From assembly GCA_964520785.1 (NCBI GenBank), contig CAZFQG010000007.1, forward strand, positions 1 through 64,000: a stretch of DNA of 64,000 bases, read 5' to 3'. Position numbers and translations under genes: made by a program. Below, one piece after another: positions 45,192 through 53,217 of the stretch (within the stretch, counting starts at the first letter, position 1; the number at the start of each line of letters is the position of its first letter). A model generated the notes under the pieces. That model ran no database searches. It was not told where the DNA came from and saw only the letters and a list, made by a program, of their open reading frames with translations. The DNA is from CAZFQG01 sp964520785. Its GTDB lineage: Bacteria; Planctomycetota; Planctomycetia; Pirellulales; Thermoguttaceae.

Positions 45192-45551
45192 CTACGTGTC
45201 GCTACAAAACCTGCAACGCCAGACCGATATGTCGTTTTCCTGAGGAACGAGTTCGAGCCGACCGGTCAGCATCTCCGAATACAGATGAACTATCCAGACA
45301 ATTTCGTTTCGAAGAACGGTCTGGTACTTACCGGCCGTGACCCGGGTGACACCACCTTTCCCCTGCGAGAGGGGTCCTTCGTACGATAGGAAATGAAGGT
45401 TGTGATCAAAAAGCCGCTCAGCATCGAGTTCCGCCGGGATCGTGGGCACTTGGGGCAAAGCCCAAGTCGCGAGAATACCCTGGTCCTCGAGCATGAGGTC
45501 CCAATGTACCCCGCGAGGATGATCGTGACGGAGGAGGACGAAACGGGGCAT
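45192..45551 (-). CDS. Standalone LigD-type 3'-phosphoesterase domain protein
   Basis: 119 residues matching the N-terminal phosphoesterase domain of DNA ligase LigD: RFVLLRHDHPRGVHWDLMLE (the metal-binding H-x4-H-x-D core), then WALPQVP and FLSYEGPLSQGKGGVTRVTAGKY. In LigD this domain trims 3' phosphates and ribonucleotides at broken DNA ends. Here it is not fused to polymerase or ligase domains, and no Ku gene is nearby. Single-domain forms exist in planctomycetes and archaea; their role is not established. Confidence 0.8.
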   Translation of the reverse strand: MPRFVLLRHDHPRGVHWDLMLEDQGILATWALPQVPTIPAELDAERLFDHNLHFLSYEGPLSQGKGGVTRVTAGKYQTVLRNEIVWIVHLYSEMLTGRLELVPQENDISVWRCRFCSDT

Positions 45552-45596
45552 TGTTTGAACTGCCGATCGACGGAAGGTGACGTCGCAAGAAGTTCT

Positions 45597-48218
45597 CTAG
45601 GGCGCGGCGAGAACCTCGGTCTCCTCCTTGGCGGTCACCGGAATCTCCAGGCCCTGAGCCGTGACGTCGACCTCGACCATCGCCCGGCCAGGTTCGTCGG
45701 CGCGTGCGCGGACGCGGTAATCCTGCGTGGCATTGGGGGCCAATGTCGGAGTCGGAACGAATTTTATTCTCTGTCCGTCGATACTGAATTCTGGAAACGT
45801 ACCGATGGAGACCGGCCGCAGGTTCCTGGGTAGGTTTACGACCACGGCGACGTTCCGTGCGGTCGTTCGCCCGGTATTCTTAACAATGATGTGGTAGGAC
45901 GTTTCCCTCCCCACGTTCATCGGATCGTCTAGATCCGACGCGGAGACCTCAAGCCGCGGGGTTTCCGTCACCTCGGGGAGCGTCGGTCCCCCTGATAGTG
46001 GCATGGGTGATCGGTCGCCGGCGGGGCGAATCGTGATCGTCTTACGCTCTTCGATGATCGCCCCCGATTCCATTTGAAGCGCCGCGACCACCGGAAGCGC
46101 GGAACCGGAATCGACACATTCGCACGCGACGCGGAAGAGTCGGTTCGGATTCTCCGGATCGATTTTCAGGATATCCCAATACCATTCGTTTGGGTCGTCC
46201 GTGTAGCTTAGCCCCTCGGTGGCCTCCTTCGGATCGAGCGCCTTGTTCAGGTAGAGCGTCAGCTTCGCTCCACGAATCGCCTCGGCTCCCCGGTTTCGAA
46301 CGTCAATTCCGATTTCGATCTTCTGGCCGACGACCGCGGACGCCGGCAGCGACATTCGAACCGAAACGGGAGGACGCGTCGCCGCGTCACCGGAACCGGG
46401 AATTCCTGGCCGTGGGCCTGTCGGTCCGGTAGGAAAGTCTGGTCCGGGACCCGTTGAAGGTGGGGGGCTCGGTGTACTTGAGGGCGGTGGTACAGCGGCC
46501 GCTTCCGTCGCGGTGAGTGTTGTCTCTTGCGAGGCGTATATCCCGCTAGGCCCGGTCACTTCCACCTGCTGGCGGAGAAGGCCCGGCTTGATGACGGTGT
46601 AATCGACGCCGACGGTTCGCGTTTCGCCCGGAGCGAGGGTGCCGAGGTCCCGTTCAATGGGGCTTCTGGCCTGCGCGTGGACGAGTCCGTCGTCGAACCG
46701 CGCCTTGATGAGCAACCCGGCGGCCGTTGCCCGGCCGCGGTTCGTGACGGCGATTTCAAAGTGGACGGTTTGGCCGATCTGGGCGGCGGTCGGACCGGAC
46801 ACTTGGACCGTGATTGCCGGCGCCGCGACTTCCGTCGAAATACAGGACTGCCCGACCACCCCTCCCTCGGCCGCAACCCTGGCACACGACGTGAGGGTGC
46901 CGGGCCGCGTCGGGCGAAGCGTGACGTCATAAGAGAGTGCCTGATTCGGCGCGACCGGACCGACTTGCCAGGTCAGCTCGTTTCCCGCTCTTTGGGCCGG
47001 CGGGTCGGAGGTAATGAACTCGCACCCCACTGGAATCTCGTCCATCAGGGTGACACTGCTGGGCGTCGTCGGCCCCGGGTTGGTGACCACGATGCGGTAA
47101 CGGATGTCGTCGTTCAATGCGGCCTGGGCCGGCCCGGTCTTCTCAACGCGCATCTTCGGCGCGGTCCATTCGACGGTGGTCGTACCGTTTCCAATCCGCA
47201 CTTTTTCAGCCCCGTTCATGGGGGGGCGGAATATCTCAATCGCTATCGTATTCACCCCGGCGGTCGGGGTTGGCTGGAAAAGTTCGACCGTTGCCTGTCC
47301 CGACTCGTTGACCGGGACCTCGATCTCCGCCGCTCCATTCGGCGAGAATCCCGCGGAAGGACCGCTCGTGACCCGGTAGCGGACCGACCAGCCGACACAG
47401 GGAACCAGGTCGCTGTGACGCTGGACGGTCGTCGTCAGGAGTTGCCGTGATCCGGCGGCGCCAAGCTTCGGGGCGGGAAATCCGTACTCCGCGTCAATCC
47501 AATGGATGATCGCCGTCTTGCGGCGAGAGTCCCACTCTTGGATTTTGTCCGAAAAGACGGTTACCCGACTGATTCCTTCCGTGGGCGAAGTGACCGATAT
47601 CCATGCCTGACCGCGCAGCACCTCGACGTCGTCCGACGGCGTCGGCGTCCCTCTCGTGAGTGTTTCGCCCAGTCGGGTTGTACTTCCCACGGCGTACCGA
47701 CTGTTGATCTTTCGGGGGTGGCTGAAGTCCAGCGCCAAATAATCGCACCAAGTGGATTCCTTCAGTTTCACGAAATATCCGGCGCTTTCCGGCGTAAGGA
47801 TCCACTCCACGCGTTCATTCGTTCGTAGATAATTGTCCCGGTCGCGAATACCCGCCAGGAGAATCACCTCGCTTCCGACCGGCGCAATCGTTTTTCCGGG
47901 AGAGACGATCAGTTCGAACTTCGGCCGTTTCTGATCAACCGTGACCGGGCCACCCTCCGCGACGGGCACCGAAACGGCGGCGGCAGGGACAGGGACGACC
48001 GGCGCGGCCGGTCCACAGGCATCACAGGCACCGGCGAGAGCGGGTTGCGCGGCAATTGGCGCCCCGACCGGGACCGGCTGGGCCGATTGCGGAAGGAATA
48101 TCCGCTCTCCGGAGGGATCGATCCGAGGCAGCTCGCACGTTGCGCAGCCGCCGCCGAGCATCGCCTGGGCGAGCAGGAGGAAAATCGGCGATAGGAGGTA
48201 ATTTGGCGGGGTCCTCAC
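45597..48218 (-). CDS. Large secreted DUF11-repeat protein
   Basis: 873 residues starting with GTG. The N-terminus has a hydrophobic segment ending LAQAMLGGGCATCELPR, possibly a lipoprotein or signal sequence, then a proline/alanine-rich linker. Several Ig-like DUF11/CARDB-type repeats follow, with the marks FEIAVTNRGRATA, YRIVVTNPGPTTPSSVTLMDEIP and YHIIVKNTGRTTARNVAVVVNLP. These are surface-exposed beta-sandwich domains found in planctomycete envelope proteins. No catalytic motif. Likely an outer-surface structural or adhesive protein. Confidence 0.85.
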   Translation of the reverse strand: MRTPPNYLLSPIFLLLAQAMLGGGCATCELPRIDPSGERIFLPQSAQPVPVGAPIAAQPALAGACDACGPAAPVVPVPAAAVSVPVAEGGPVTVDQKRPKFELIVSPGKTIAPVGSEVILLAGIRDRDNYLRTNERVEWILTPESAGYFVKLKESTWCDYLALDFSHPRKINSRYAVGSTTRLGETLTRGTPTPSDDVEVLRGQAWISVTSPTEGISRVTVFSDKIQEWDSRRKTAIIHWIDAEYGFPAPKLGAAGSRQLLTTTVQRHSDLVPCVGWSVRYRVTSGPSAGFSPNGAAEIEVPVNESGQATVELFQPTPTAGVNTIAIEIFRPPMNGAEKVRIGNGTTTVEWTAPKMRVEKTGPAQAALNDDIRYRIVVTNPGPTTPSSVTLMDEIPVGCEFITSDPPAQRAGNELTWQVGPVAPNQALSYDVTLRPTRPGTLTSCARVAAEGGVVGQSCISTEVAAPAITVQVSGPTAAQIGQTVHFEIAVTNRGRATAAGLLIKARFDDGLVHAQARSPIERDLGTLAPGETRTVGVDYTVIKPGLLRQQVEVTGPSGIYASQETTLTATEAAAVPPPSSTPSPPPSTGPGPDFPTGPTGPRPGIPGSGDAATRPPVSVRMSLPASAVVGQKIEIGIDVRNRGAEAIRGAKLTLYLNKALDPKEATEGLSYTDDPNEWYWDILKIDPENPNRLFRVACECVDSGSALPVVAALQMESGAIIEERKTITIRPAGDRSPMPLSGGPTLPEVTETPRLEVSASDLDDPMNVGRETSYHIIVKNTGRTTARNVAVVVNLPRNLRPVSIGTFPEFSIDGQRIKFVPTPTLAPNATQDYRVRARADEPGRAMVEVDVTAQGLEIPVTAKEETEVLAAP

Positions 48219-48488
48219 GGCCTCTCCTCGGCCTCGAGGGCGTTAAAACACGGGGTCGGGAGCTCAACCGTCGCGGGACCGCCGGGTCAAGGGCCTTCCG
48301 TGGATCGCACCTTGACGAAGGGGGTAGGGCGGGGCGGCTGGTTGCGCGGCGGAAACATTCCGCCATGCCGTGTTTTCTGGGGGGTGTATGGTCTCGACCG
48401 GCAAAAACTGACCCTTTGTCGAAAGGCTCGGCGCGTGCCGAGGCCAATACATCATTCAAGAGTACCACTGCTTAAGTGGGCGTGCTGC

Positions 48489-48517
48489 AAAAAATCAACG
48501 GGTAGCGTTGACTTTTT
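48489..48517. terminator. Bidirectional intrinsic terminator-like hairpin
   Basis: TCAACG (48495-48500) pairs with CGTTGA (48506-48511) around a 5-nt loop. One side ends in five T (48513-48517); the other strand has six T from the run of A at 48489-48494. On the minus strand it could end a transcript coming from the BON gene, and on the plus strand it could end a transcript starting in the gap. Confidence 0.6.
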
Positions 48518-48791
48518 CCAACGTGTCCTCGGCAGAATCGGCTTAAACCATTTCACCGGAAGAAGACCGGCCGCATTCGTCCCCGCACGCTCCGCTCTGG
48601 CCACAGGATGCCTCTTTCAGGCGGCCTCCCGCGGAATCGTTCCTCTCCGTCGAAATGCGGCTTAGGAGCTATGGACAAGATAGGGAATTCGCGACTTGCC
48701 ACCGCGTGGTTTGCGCAGTAGAATTCAAATGCCGGGAGATTAGGTTCGGCTGCCTCACCGACGGCCTTCCGGCAGGGACACCGCACGAGGC

Positions 48792-48860
48792 GTCAGATGT
48801 ATTCCCGCGGTGGAAGCTCGTCACACGTCGATATCTGACAGGCGTGTGGCGAGCTTTTTT
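48792..48860 (+). terminator. Strong plus-strand terminator with potential pseudoknot
   Basis: AAGCTCG-T-CACACG (48814-48827) pairs with CGTGTG-G-CGAGCTT (48843-48856) as a 14-bp stem with one G-U pair, ending in a T-run to 48860. In its loop, ATCTGAC (48833-48839) is complementary to GTCAGAT (48792-48798) upstream, so an H-type pseudoknot can form. No gene precedes it on this strand between 48219 and 48791. Confidence 0.65.
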
Positions 48861-48946
48861 AATGACTTATGCGTGGTTTTCCATAGACAGGCCACCCACT
48901 TCAAGAAAGCCCCCGGCGGTCCCGACCAGTTCGCCGCAAGGCCCTC

Positions 48947-49174
48947 TCAGTCTACCTCGACCTCGTTGCGAACTTGGTCGGTGTTTCCGACTTCCGCGAG
49001 CACCAACTCTTGGGCCAACTGCTTGAAGTAGAAGCTCGAAACAGAGCCGGAAATCACGACGTTGCCGTCGTGGCGGTCGACGGCAAGCCGCCGGATATCG
49101 TAAACGTGGCTGCGTGTCAGCGCTCGTTGAGCGCGGCCGCGCCGATCGTCGCGAACCCGTTCTGCAACAGGCAT
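48947..49174 (-). CDS. Small BON-domain protein
   Basis: 75 residues of which about 55 form a BON domain: LTRSHVYDIRRLAVDRHDGNVV, ISGSVSSFYFKQLAQELVL and the closing TDQVRNEVEVD. BON domains bind phospholipids or other envelope surfaces (OsmY type). No signal peptide is seen and the protein is short, so it may act in the cytoplasm or be a fragment. It is separated from the DUF11 gene by a 728-bp gap holding two hairpins. Confidence 0.72.
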   Translation of the reverse strand: MPVAERVRDDRRGRAQRALTRSHVYDIRRLAVDRHDGNVVISGSVSSFYFKQLAQELVLAEVGNTDQVRNEVEVD

Positions 49175-49463
49175 AGTAACCTCACCCTCCGTGGATGTCC
49201 TCAGTGATCCGACAGGTGCGAGCCCTCCCTTCGCACCAATTCAGCAAAGAATTTCGCTTATTTGGAAAGGAACGATACCAGAATTCTTGTCGAACAACCC
49301 GGTTTTGTCAATACCCCTCTGCCTCAAAAACTTGTCATTCACGGGGTTTTATCGGAAAATGCCTACCATTCCAGGCGAGTGCATGGCGAAATCGAGAGGA
49401 AGCCCTTCGGGTACCAGTGAATAATGCGTCGATAACAGCCGGAATGACGGAATGACTACCGGC

Positions 49464-49492
49464 TTGCCCTTGTCTGTAAATGAAAATAAAAT
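49464..49492 (+). promoter_or_regulatory. Promoter of the yebC leader
   Basis: TTGCCC (49464-49469), 17-nt spacer, TAAAAT (49487-49492), in an AT-rich stretch. It gives a leader of nearly 300 nt before yebC. Confidence 0.6.
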
Positions 49493-49554
49493 ACTCTCTT
49501 ATCGAAGCGAACCAGCCGTTCGCCACGCGTAATTCTCGCCCGGGAAAACCCAAG

Positions 49555-49660
49555 GAGGCCTGAGCAGCTCAATTGGCTCCGTGGGCCTACGCTCCATGCA
49601 GAACGGCCCCTTGGAGGGGTTCCGGGCAGGGGCTACCTGGGCGCGGTGTTCGTCGGAGCG
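49555..49660 (+). other. Structured leader or small RNA upstream of yebC
   Basis: AGGCC-T-GAGC (49556-49565) pairs with GCTC (49576-49579) and GGCCT (49584-49588); CGCTCC (49590-49595) pairs with GGAGCG (49655-49660), enclosing a further CCCCT/AGGGG hairpin near 49607-49619. A promoter lies 60 nt upstream. No known RNA family recognised; a riboswitch, leader or independent small RNA are all possible. Confidence 0.45.
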
Positions 49661-49793
49661 CTGGAATCGAAGGGGAACCCCGGCGAGATGGACGTTCGCG
49701 GGGACTACTGGAACAACGAACGCAAGAGCCTTGCACGAGGAAAAACTGAACGACGGCCAGGAGCCGTACGAACAAAAACGAGGACGAGATTAG

Positions 49794-50552
49794 ATGGCTG
49801 GACACTCTCACTGGGCCGGAATCAAACACAAGAAGGCCCTTGTCGACGCGAAGCGGGGAAAGCTCTGGAGCAAGCTGGCCAAAGCGATCATCGTGGCGGC
49901 GCGGACTGGCGGCCCAGATCCGGGGATGAACCTGCGGCTACGGTACGCGATTGACGACGCGAAGGCCGTCAGCATGCCCAAGGACAATATCCAAAGGGCA
50001 ATCAAGAAGGGGACCGGAGAACTCGATGGGGGCAATCTGGAAGAGGTGATCTACGAAGGTTATGCCGCGGCCGGTGTCGCCGTTCTGTGCGAGGTTCTCA
50101 CCGACAACCGAAACCGCACCGCTCCGGAAATCCGCAAGCTTTTCGAGATGAGCGATGGGAAACTCGGCAGCACCGGTTGTGTTTCCTATCTGTTCGACTC
50201 CAAAGGCCTCTTCGTTATCGCGGACGACAAAGCCGATGAAGACAGGCTGATGGAACTCGCCCTTGAGACGGGAGCCGACGACGTCAAGTCCGAAGGGAGT
50301 ACGTTCGAGATTACCTGTGACCCCGGTATCTTCGGCGACGTTCGCGCGGCAATCAAGGAGGCCGGAATCGAGACCGAGGTTGCCGAAATTACCCGGATTC
50401 CGCAGACTACGGTCGACCTCGATCCGGACAACGCGCGGAAGGTATTGAAGCTGATGGAACGTCTAGACGACCACGATGACGTGCAGGACGTGGCGGCGAA
50501 TTTCAACATTCCGGACGATGTGATGGAGCAAATTGAACGGGAGGAGGGTTAA
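49794..50552 (+). CDS. yebC: YebC/PmpR-family protein
   Basis: 252 residues, full length for the family. It begins MAGHSHWAGIKHKKALVDAKRGKLWSKL and has the conserved NLRLRYAIDDAKAVSMPKDNIQRAIKKG, then YEGYAAAGVAVLCEVLTDNRNRT and the acidic C-terminal half. Members act as transcription regulators in some bacteria and as translation factors (TACO1-like, relieving stalling at proline runs) in others; which applies here cannot be told. GAGG-like sequence lies before the ATG. Confidence 0.95.
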   Translation: MAGHSHWAGIKHKKALVDAKRGKLWSKLAKAIIVAARTGGPDPGMNLRLRYAIDDAKAVSMPKDNIQRAIKKGTGELDGGNLEEVIYEGYAAAGVAVLCEVLTDNRNRTAPEIRKLFEMSDGKLGSTGCVSYLFDSKGLFVIADDKADEDRLMELALETGADDVKSEGSTFEITCDPGIFGDVRAAIKEAGIETEVAEITRIPQTTVDLDPDNARKVLKLMERLDDHDDVQDVAANFNIPDDVMEQIEREEG

Positions 50553-50632
50553 TAGGTCTTTCTCATTTTTCCGAGTTCGCGCGAATCTCCTCTTGCGTCA
50601 AATCGGCGGTTCGGGTATGAATAGCGCCGACT

Positions 50633-51520
50633 ATGGCCGAATCTCCCTCGATTCATGTCCCGGTATTGCTGCGCGAAATCGTCGAGACGGTTGCGCCGCG
50701 TCCCGGAATGGTCCTGGTTGATGGCACCTTGGGAGGCGGAGGCCATTCCGCCGCATTGGCGGAGCGAGTGGAACCCGGAGGATTCGTTCTCGGTTTGGAC
50801 CGCGATCCTCAAGCGATTGCTGCCGCCGAAACCCAACTTGCCGGACGACCGATACGCGTGGCTCAGGCGAATTTTTGTGATCTTCCGGAAGTCTTGGAGA
50901 GTATCGAGGTCGAAAAAGTGGACGGAATCGTGCTCGACTTGGGTCTCTCCAGCGACCAACTGGCCGATCCCGGGCGCGGGTTCAGTTTCTCCGGCGACGG
51001 GCCGCTCGATTTGCGGTTCGACCCGACCCAGGGGGAACCGACCTGGCGATGGCTGAACCGGATGCGGCCGGAGACACTTGCCGATTTGATTTATTCCTAT
51101 GGCGAGGAACGGTACAGTCGCCGGATCGCCCAGGCGATTGTTGGACGGCGGAGAGCCAGTCCGATTCGGACCGCCGCGGCGTTGGCCGAGTTGGTCCGCG
51201 ACATAGTCCCGCCGGCGCCGTCCCAGAAGCGGTTGGACCCGGCCACTAGAACGTTTCAGGCTCTGCGGATCGCCTCGAATGATGAACTGAAATCCCTCGA
51301 GATCGCCTTGCGGCGGTTTCCGGGGGTCATGAAGCCCGGCGCGGTTTTGGCAATTATCAGCTTTCATTCCCTGGAAGACCGCCGGGTAAAGACCGCCTTC
51401 CGCGACGATCCTCGTCTGGAGGTCCGGACGAAACGGCCGATCGTACCGAGCGATGTGGAAACCGAAGAAAATCCGAGATCCCGAAGCGCGCGACTCCGCG
51501 TGGCCGTCCGGCGCGGCTGA
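50633..51520 (+). CDS. rsmH: 16S rRNA (cytosine1402-N4)-methyltransferase
   Basis: Methylates 16S rRNA at the P-site. 295 residues with HVPVLLREIVETVAPRPGMVLVDGTLGGGGHSAAL-type SAM site, GIVLDLGLSSDQLADPGRGFSF, the motif RTAAALAELV and LAIISFHSLEDRRVK. In most bacteria this gene (also called mraW) opens the division and cell-wall cluster with mraZ, ftsL and ftsI; here none of these follow. It is followed instead by a LysM protein. Confidence 0.95.
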   Translation: MAESPSIHVPVLLREIVETVAPRPGMVLVDGTLGGGGHSAALAERVEPGGFVLGLDRDPQAIAAAETQLAGRPIRVAQANFCDLPEVLESIEVEKVDGIVLDLGLSSDQLADPGRGFSFSGDGPLDLRFDPTQGEPTWRWLNRMRPETLADLIYSYGEERYSRRIAQAIVGRRRASPIRTAAALAELVRDIVPPAPSQKRLDPATRTFQALRIASNDELKSLEIALRRFPGVMKPGAVLAIISFHSLEDRRVKTAFRDDPRLEVRTKRPIVPSDVETEENPRSRSARLRVAVRRG

Positions 51521-51629
51521 AGTGGGTGCCGTATCGTACCGCTTCGCGTTCCCCAGGGGCACCGCGACGCGGCATTTCGCCTCGCGAAGAAAACCGGGGC
51601 GGCTTTTGTAGTCGAGTAGGAGAAGAAAT

Positions 51630-53021
51630 ATGGGCAAGGAGGTCAAAATCAGTCTTGCCGCGGTCGGAGGTCTGGTCGTTATTCTGATTGCCGTGCTTGG
51701 ACGGGGTCTGTTGCGAAGCGGCGATGGTCCTCCCGAGGACGGTGACACGGCGGTCGTCGCCACCGGCGAGAAGGAATCCGAAAGGAACGACGACGAATCC
51801 ATTCCAAACGGAGGTTCTTCGTCGCGGTCGATGCGTTCGGCTTCCGAATTCGTCCTCCTTGAAAAGCCGACGGTCATCCCGGCGCACTCCGATCAACCGC
51901 CGGACCCCCCGCGCCGCGACGAAACCGACGACGATACCGCGAGTTCCTCGATCTTGGTCGGCGAGGAGAGGGTGACGCGGAACGGGTCCTCCCCCGGTCC
52001 GCCCAGTTTCATGCCCCGGGCCCCCGAACCGGACGACCCCTCCGGGCCGGCCTCGGAAAAGGTCGATTCCCGATACGCGGCGTCGCCGTACAATCCGTTT
52101 CCCCCGGCGGCTAGCCGCCAAGGTGAGCCGGATGGCCATTCCACGTCCTCTTCGCCCAGCGAGGAGCCGGAACCCGGCTTCGCGTCGCCTTCCCGCGAGT
52201 TGGTTCCCTATCAGCATTACGGAACGAATGCCGACGCCTCGAATTCAACCAGCGGCGCGTACCGGTCGGAATCCATCGGCGAGGGTGCATCGTCGCCACG
52301 CGACATGAACTCGTCTCGTAACTACGAAAACGCTCCTTCTTACCGACCGTCGGGCTCCCCGTACCGGACTCCCGATGAAACCGGCGGTGCGCGGTTTCAA
52401 CCGACTTCGGATCCCGCCGCGCCCTCCTATCGGCCTGCTTCGTCGGCGTCCTCCACCAGAAGCTATGCACCGACGGTTCCGGGTTCGTCCGCGGCGGAGG
52501 ACGGTAAGCTGACCGTGCAACCGAACGATAGCTTCTGGAAAATATCCCAGCGGCTCTACGGGAGCGGCGTCTATTATCGTGCATTGGCGGAGCACAACCG
52601 CGACGAATGCCCCAACCCGCACCGCCTCCGCGCCGGCGCCGTCATCGACGTCCCCGACTTGGCGGTGCTCCGCGAAAAGTATCCCGAATCATGCCCTTCG
52701 GAGGAGAAGGAAGAGACGCGGCGGCGCCGCGCTTCGCTCGGGGGAACCGGCCAGTCCACGGCCGGCGACCGCGTCTACGTCGTGCAGGCCGGAGACACCC
52801 TTTACGACATCGCGCGGTATGAGCTCGAAAACGCCTCGCGCTGGGGAGAGATCGTCGCGCTCAACCGGAACCAACTGGGGGACGACTATGACTATCTCAC
52901 GCCGGGAATGAAGCTCGTTCTCCCGACCGGGCCGAGTGAATCGCTCCAACCGGCACACCTCTCGCACCCGGCCGTCCAGACGGCCACGCCACCGGGGAAC
53001 GACTCCTATCAGCGATATTAA
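51630..53021 (+). CDS. Membrane-anchored protein with two LysM domains
   Basis: 463 residues. An N-terminal transmembrane segment (SLAAVGGLVVILIAVLG) anchors it. A long low-complexity stretch rich in S, P, E and D spans about residues 30-285. Two LysM domains close the protein: about 292-345 (LTVQPNDSFWKISQRLYGSG) and about 382-433 (VYVVQAGDTLYDIARYELEN). LysM binds glycan chains such as peptidoglycan, so it may link membrane and wall. AGGAGAAG lies before its ATG. It takes the position that ftsL/ftsI hold after rsmH elsewhere. Confidence 0.88.
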   Translation: MGKEVKISLAAVGGLVVILIAVLGRGLLRSGDGPPEDGDTAVVATGEKESERNDDESIPNGGSSSRSMRSASEFVLLEKPTVIPAHSDQPPDPPRRDETDDDTASSSILVGEERVTRNGSSPGPPSFMPRAPEPDDPSGPASEKVDSRYAASPYNPFPPAASRQGEPDGHSTSSSPSEEPEPGFASPSRELVPYQHYGTNADASNSTSGAYRSESIGEGASSPRDMNSSRNYENAPSYRPSGSPYRTPDETGGARFQPTSDPAAPSYRPASSASSTRSYAPTVPGSSAAEDGKLTVQPNDSFWKISQRLYGSGVYYRALAEHNRDECPNPHRLRAGAVIDVPDLAVLREKYPESCPSEEKEETRRRRASLGGTGQSTAGDRVYVVQAGDTLYDIARYELENASRWGEIVALNRNQLGDDYDYLTPGMKLVLPTGPSESLQPAHLSHPAVQTATPPGNDSYQRY

Positions 53022-53217
53022 GAGGACCGCACACGGATTCAGAGGCCCCGGCCGGACCGTCGAAAGCCGGTGAACTCGGGTAGTCCGGGGCACGCGGTGG
53101 CATCGTGTTTTCTGCCGTCTCATTGACTCCTCCGCGCCGCGGGTGTACACTCGACGGCGTGGGAAGCGGCGGTTTTCCGCGCTTCCGTCGCCTTTCTTCC
53201 CCCCCGGAGACGTCAAC

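Noticed and set aside
48553..48786. 77-codon minus-strand ORF in the gap before the BON gene
   Set aside because: No ribosome binding site and no recognisable sequence; treated as non-coding.
49555..49793. 6S RNA, RNase P RNA or tmRNA upstream of yebC
   Set aside because: Stems are present, but the diagnostic sequence signatures of RNase P and tmRNA are absent and 6S RNA cannot be recognised by eye; kept only as a structured region.
49646..49954. ORF overlapping the yebC start in another frame
   Set aside because: Basic, low-complexity sequence, and yebC itself is certain.
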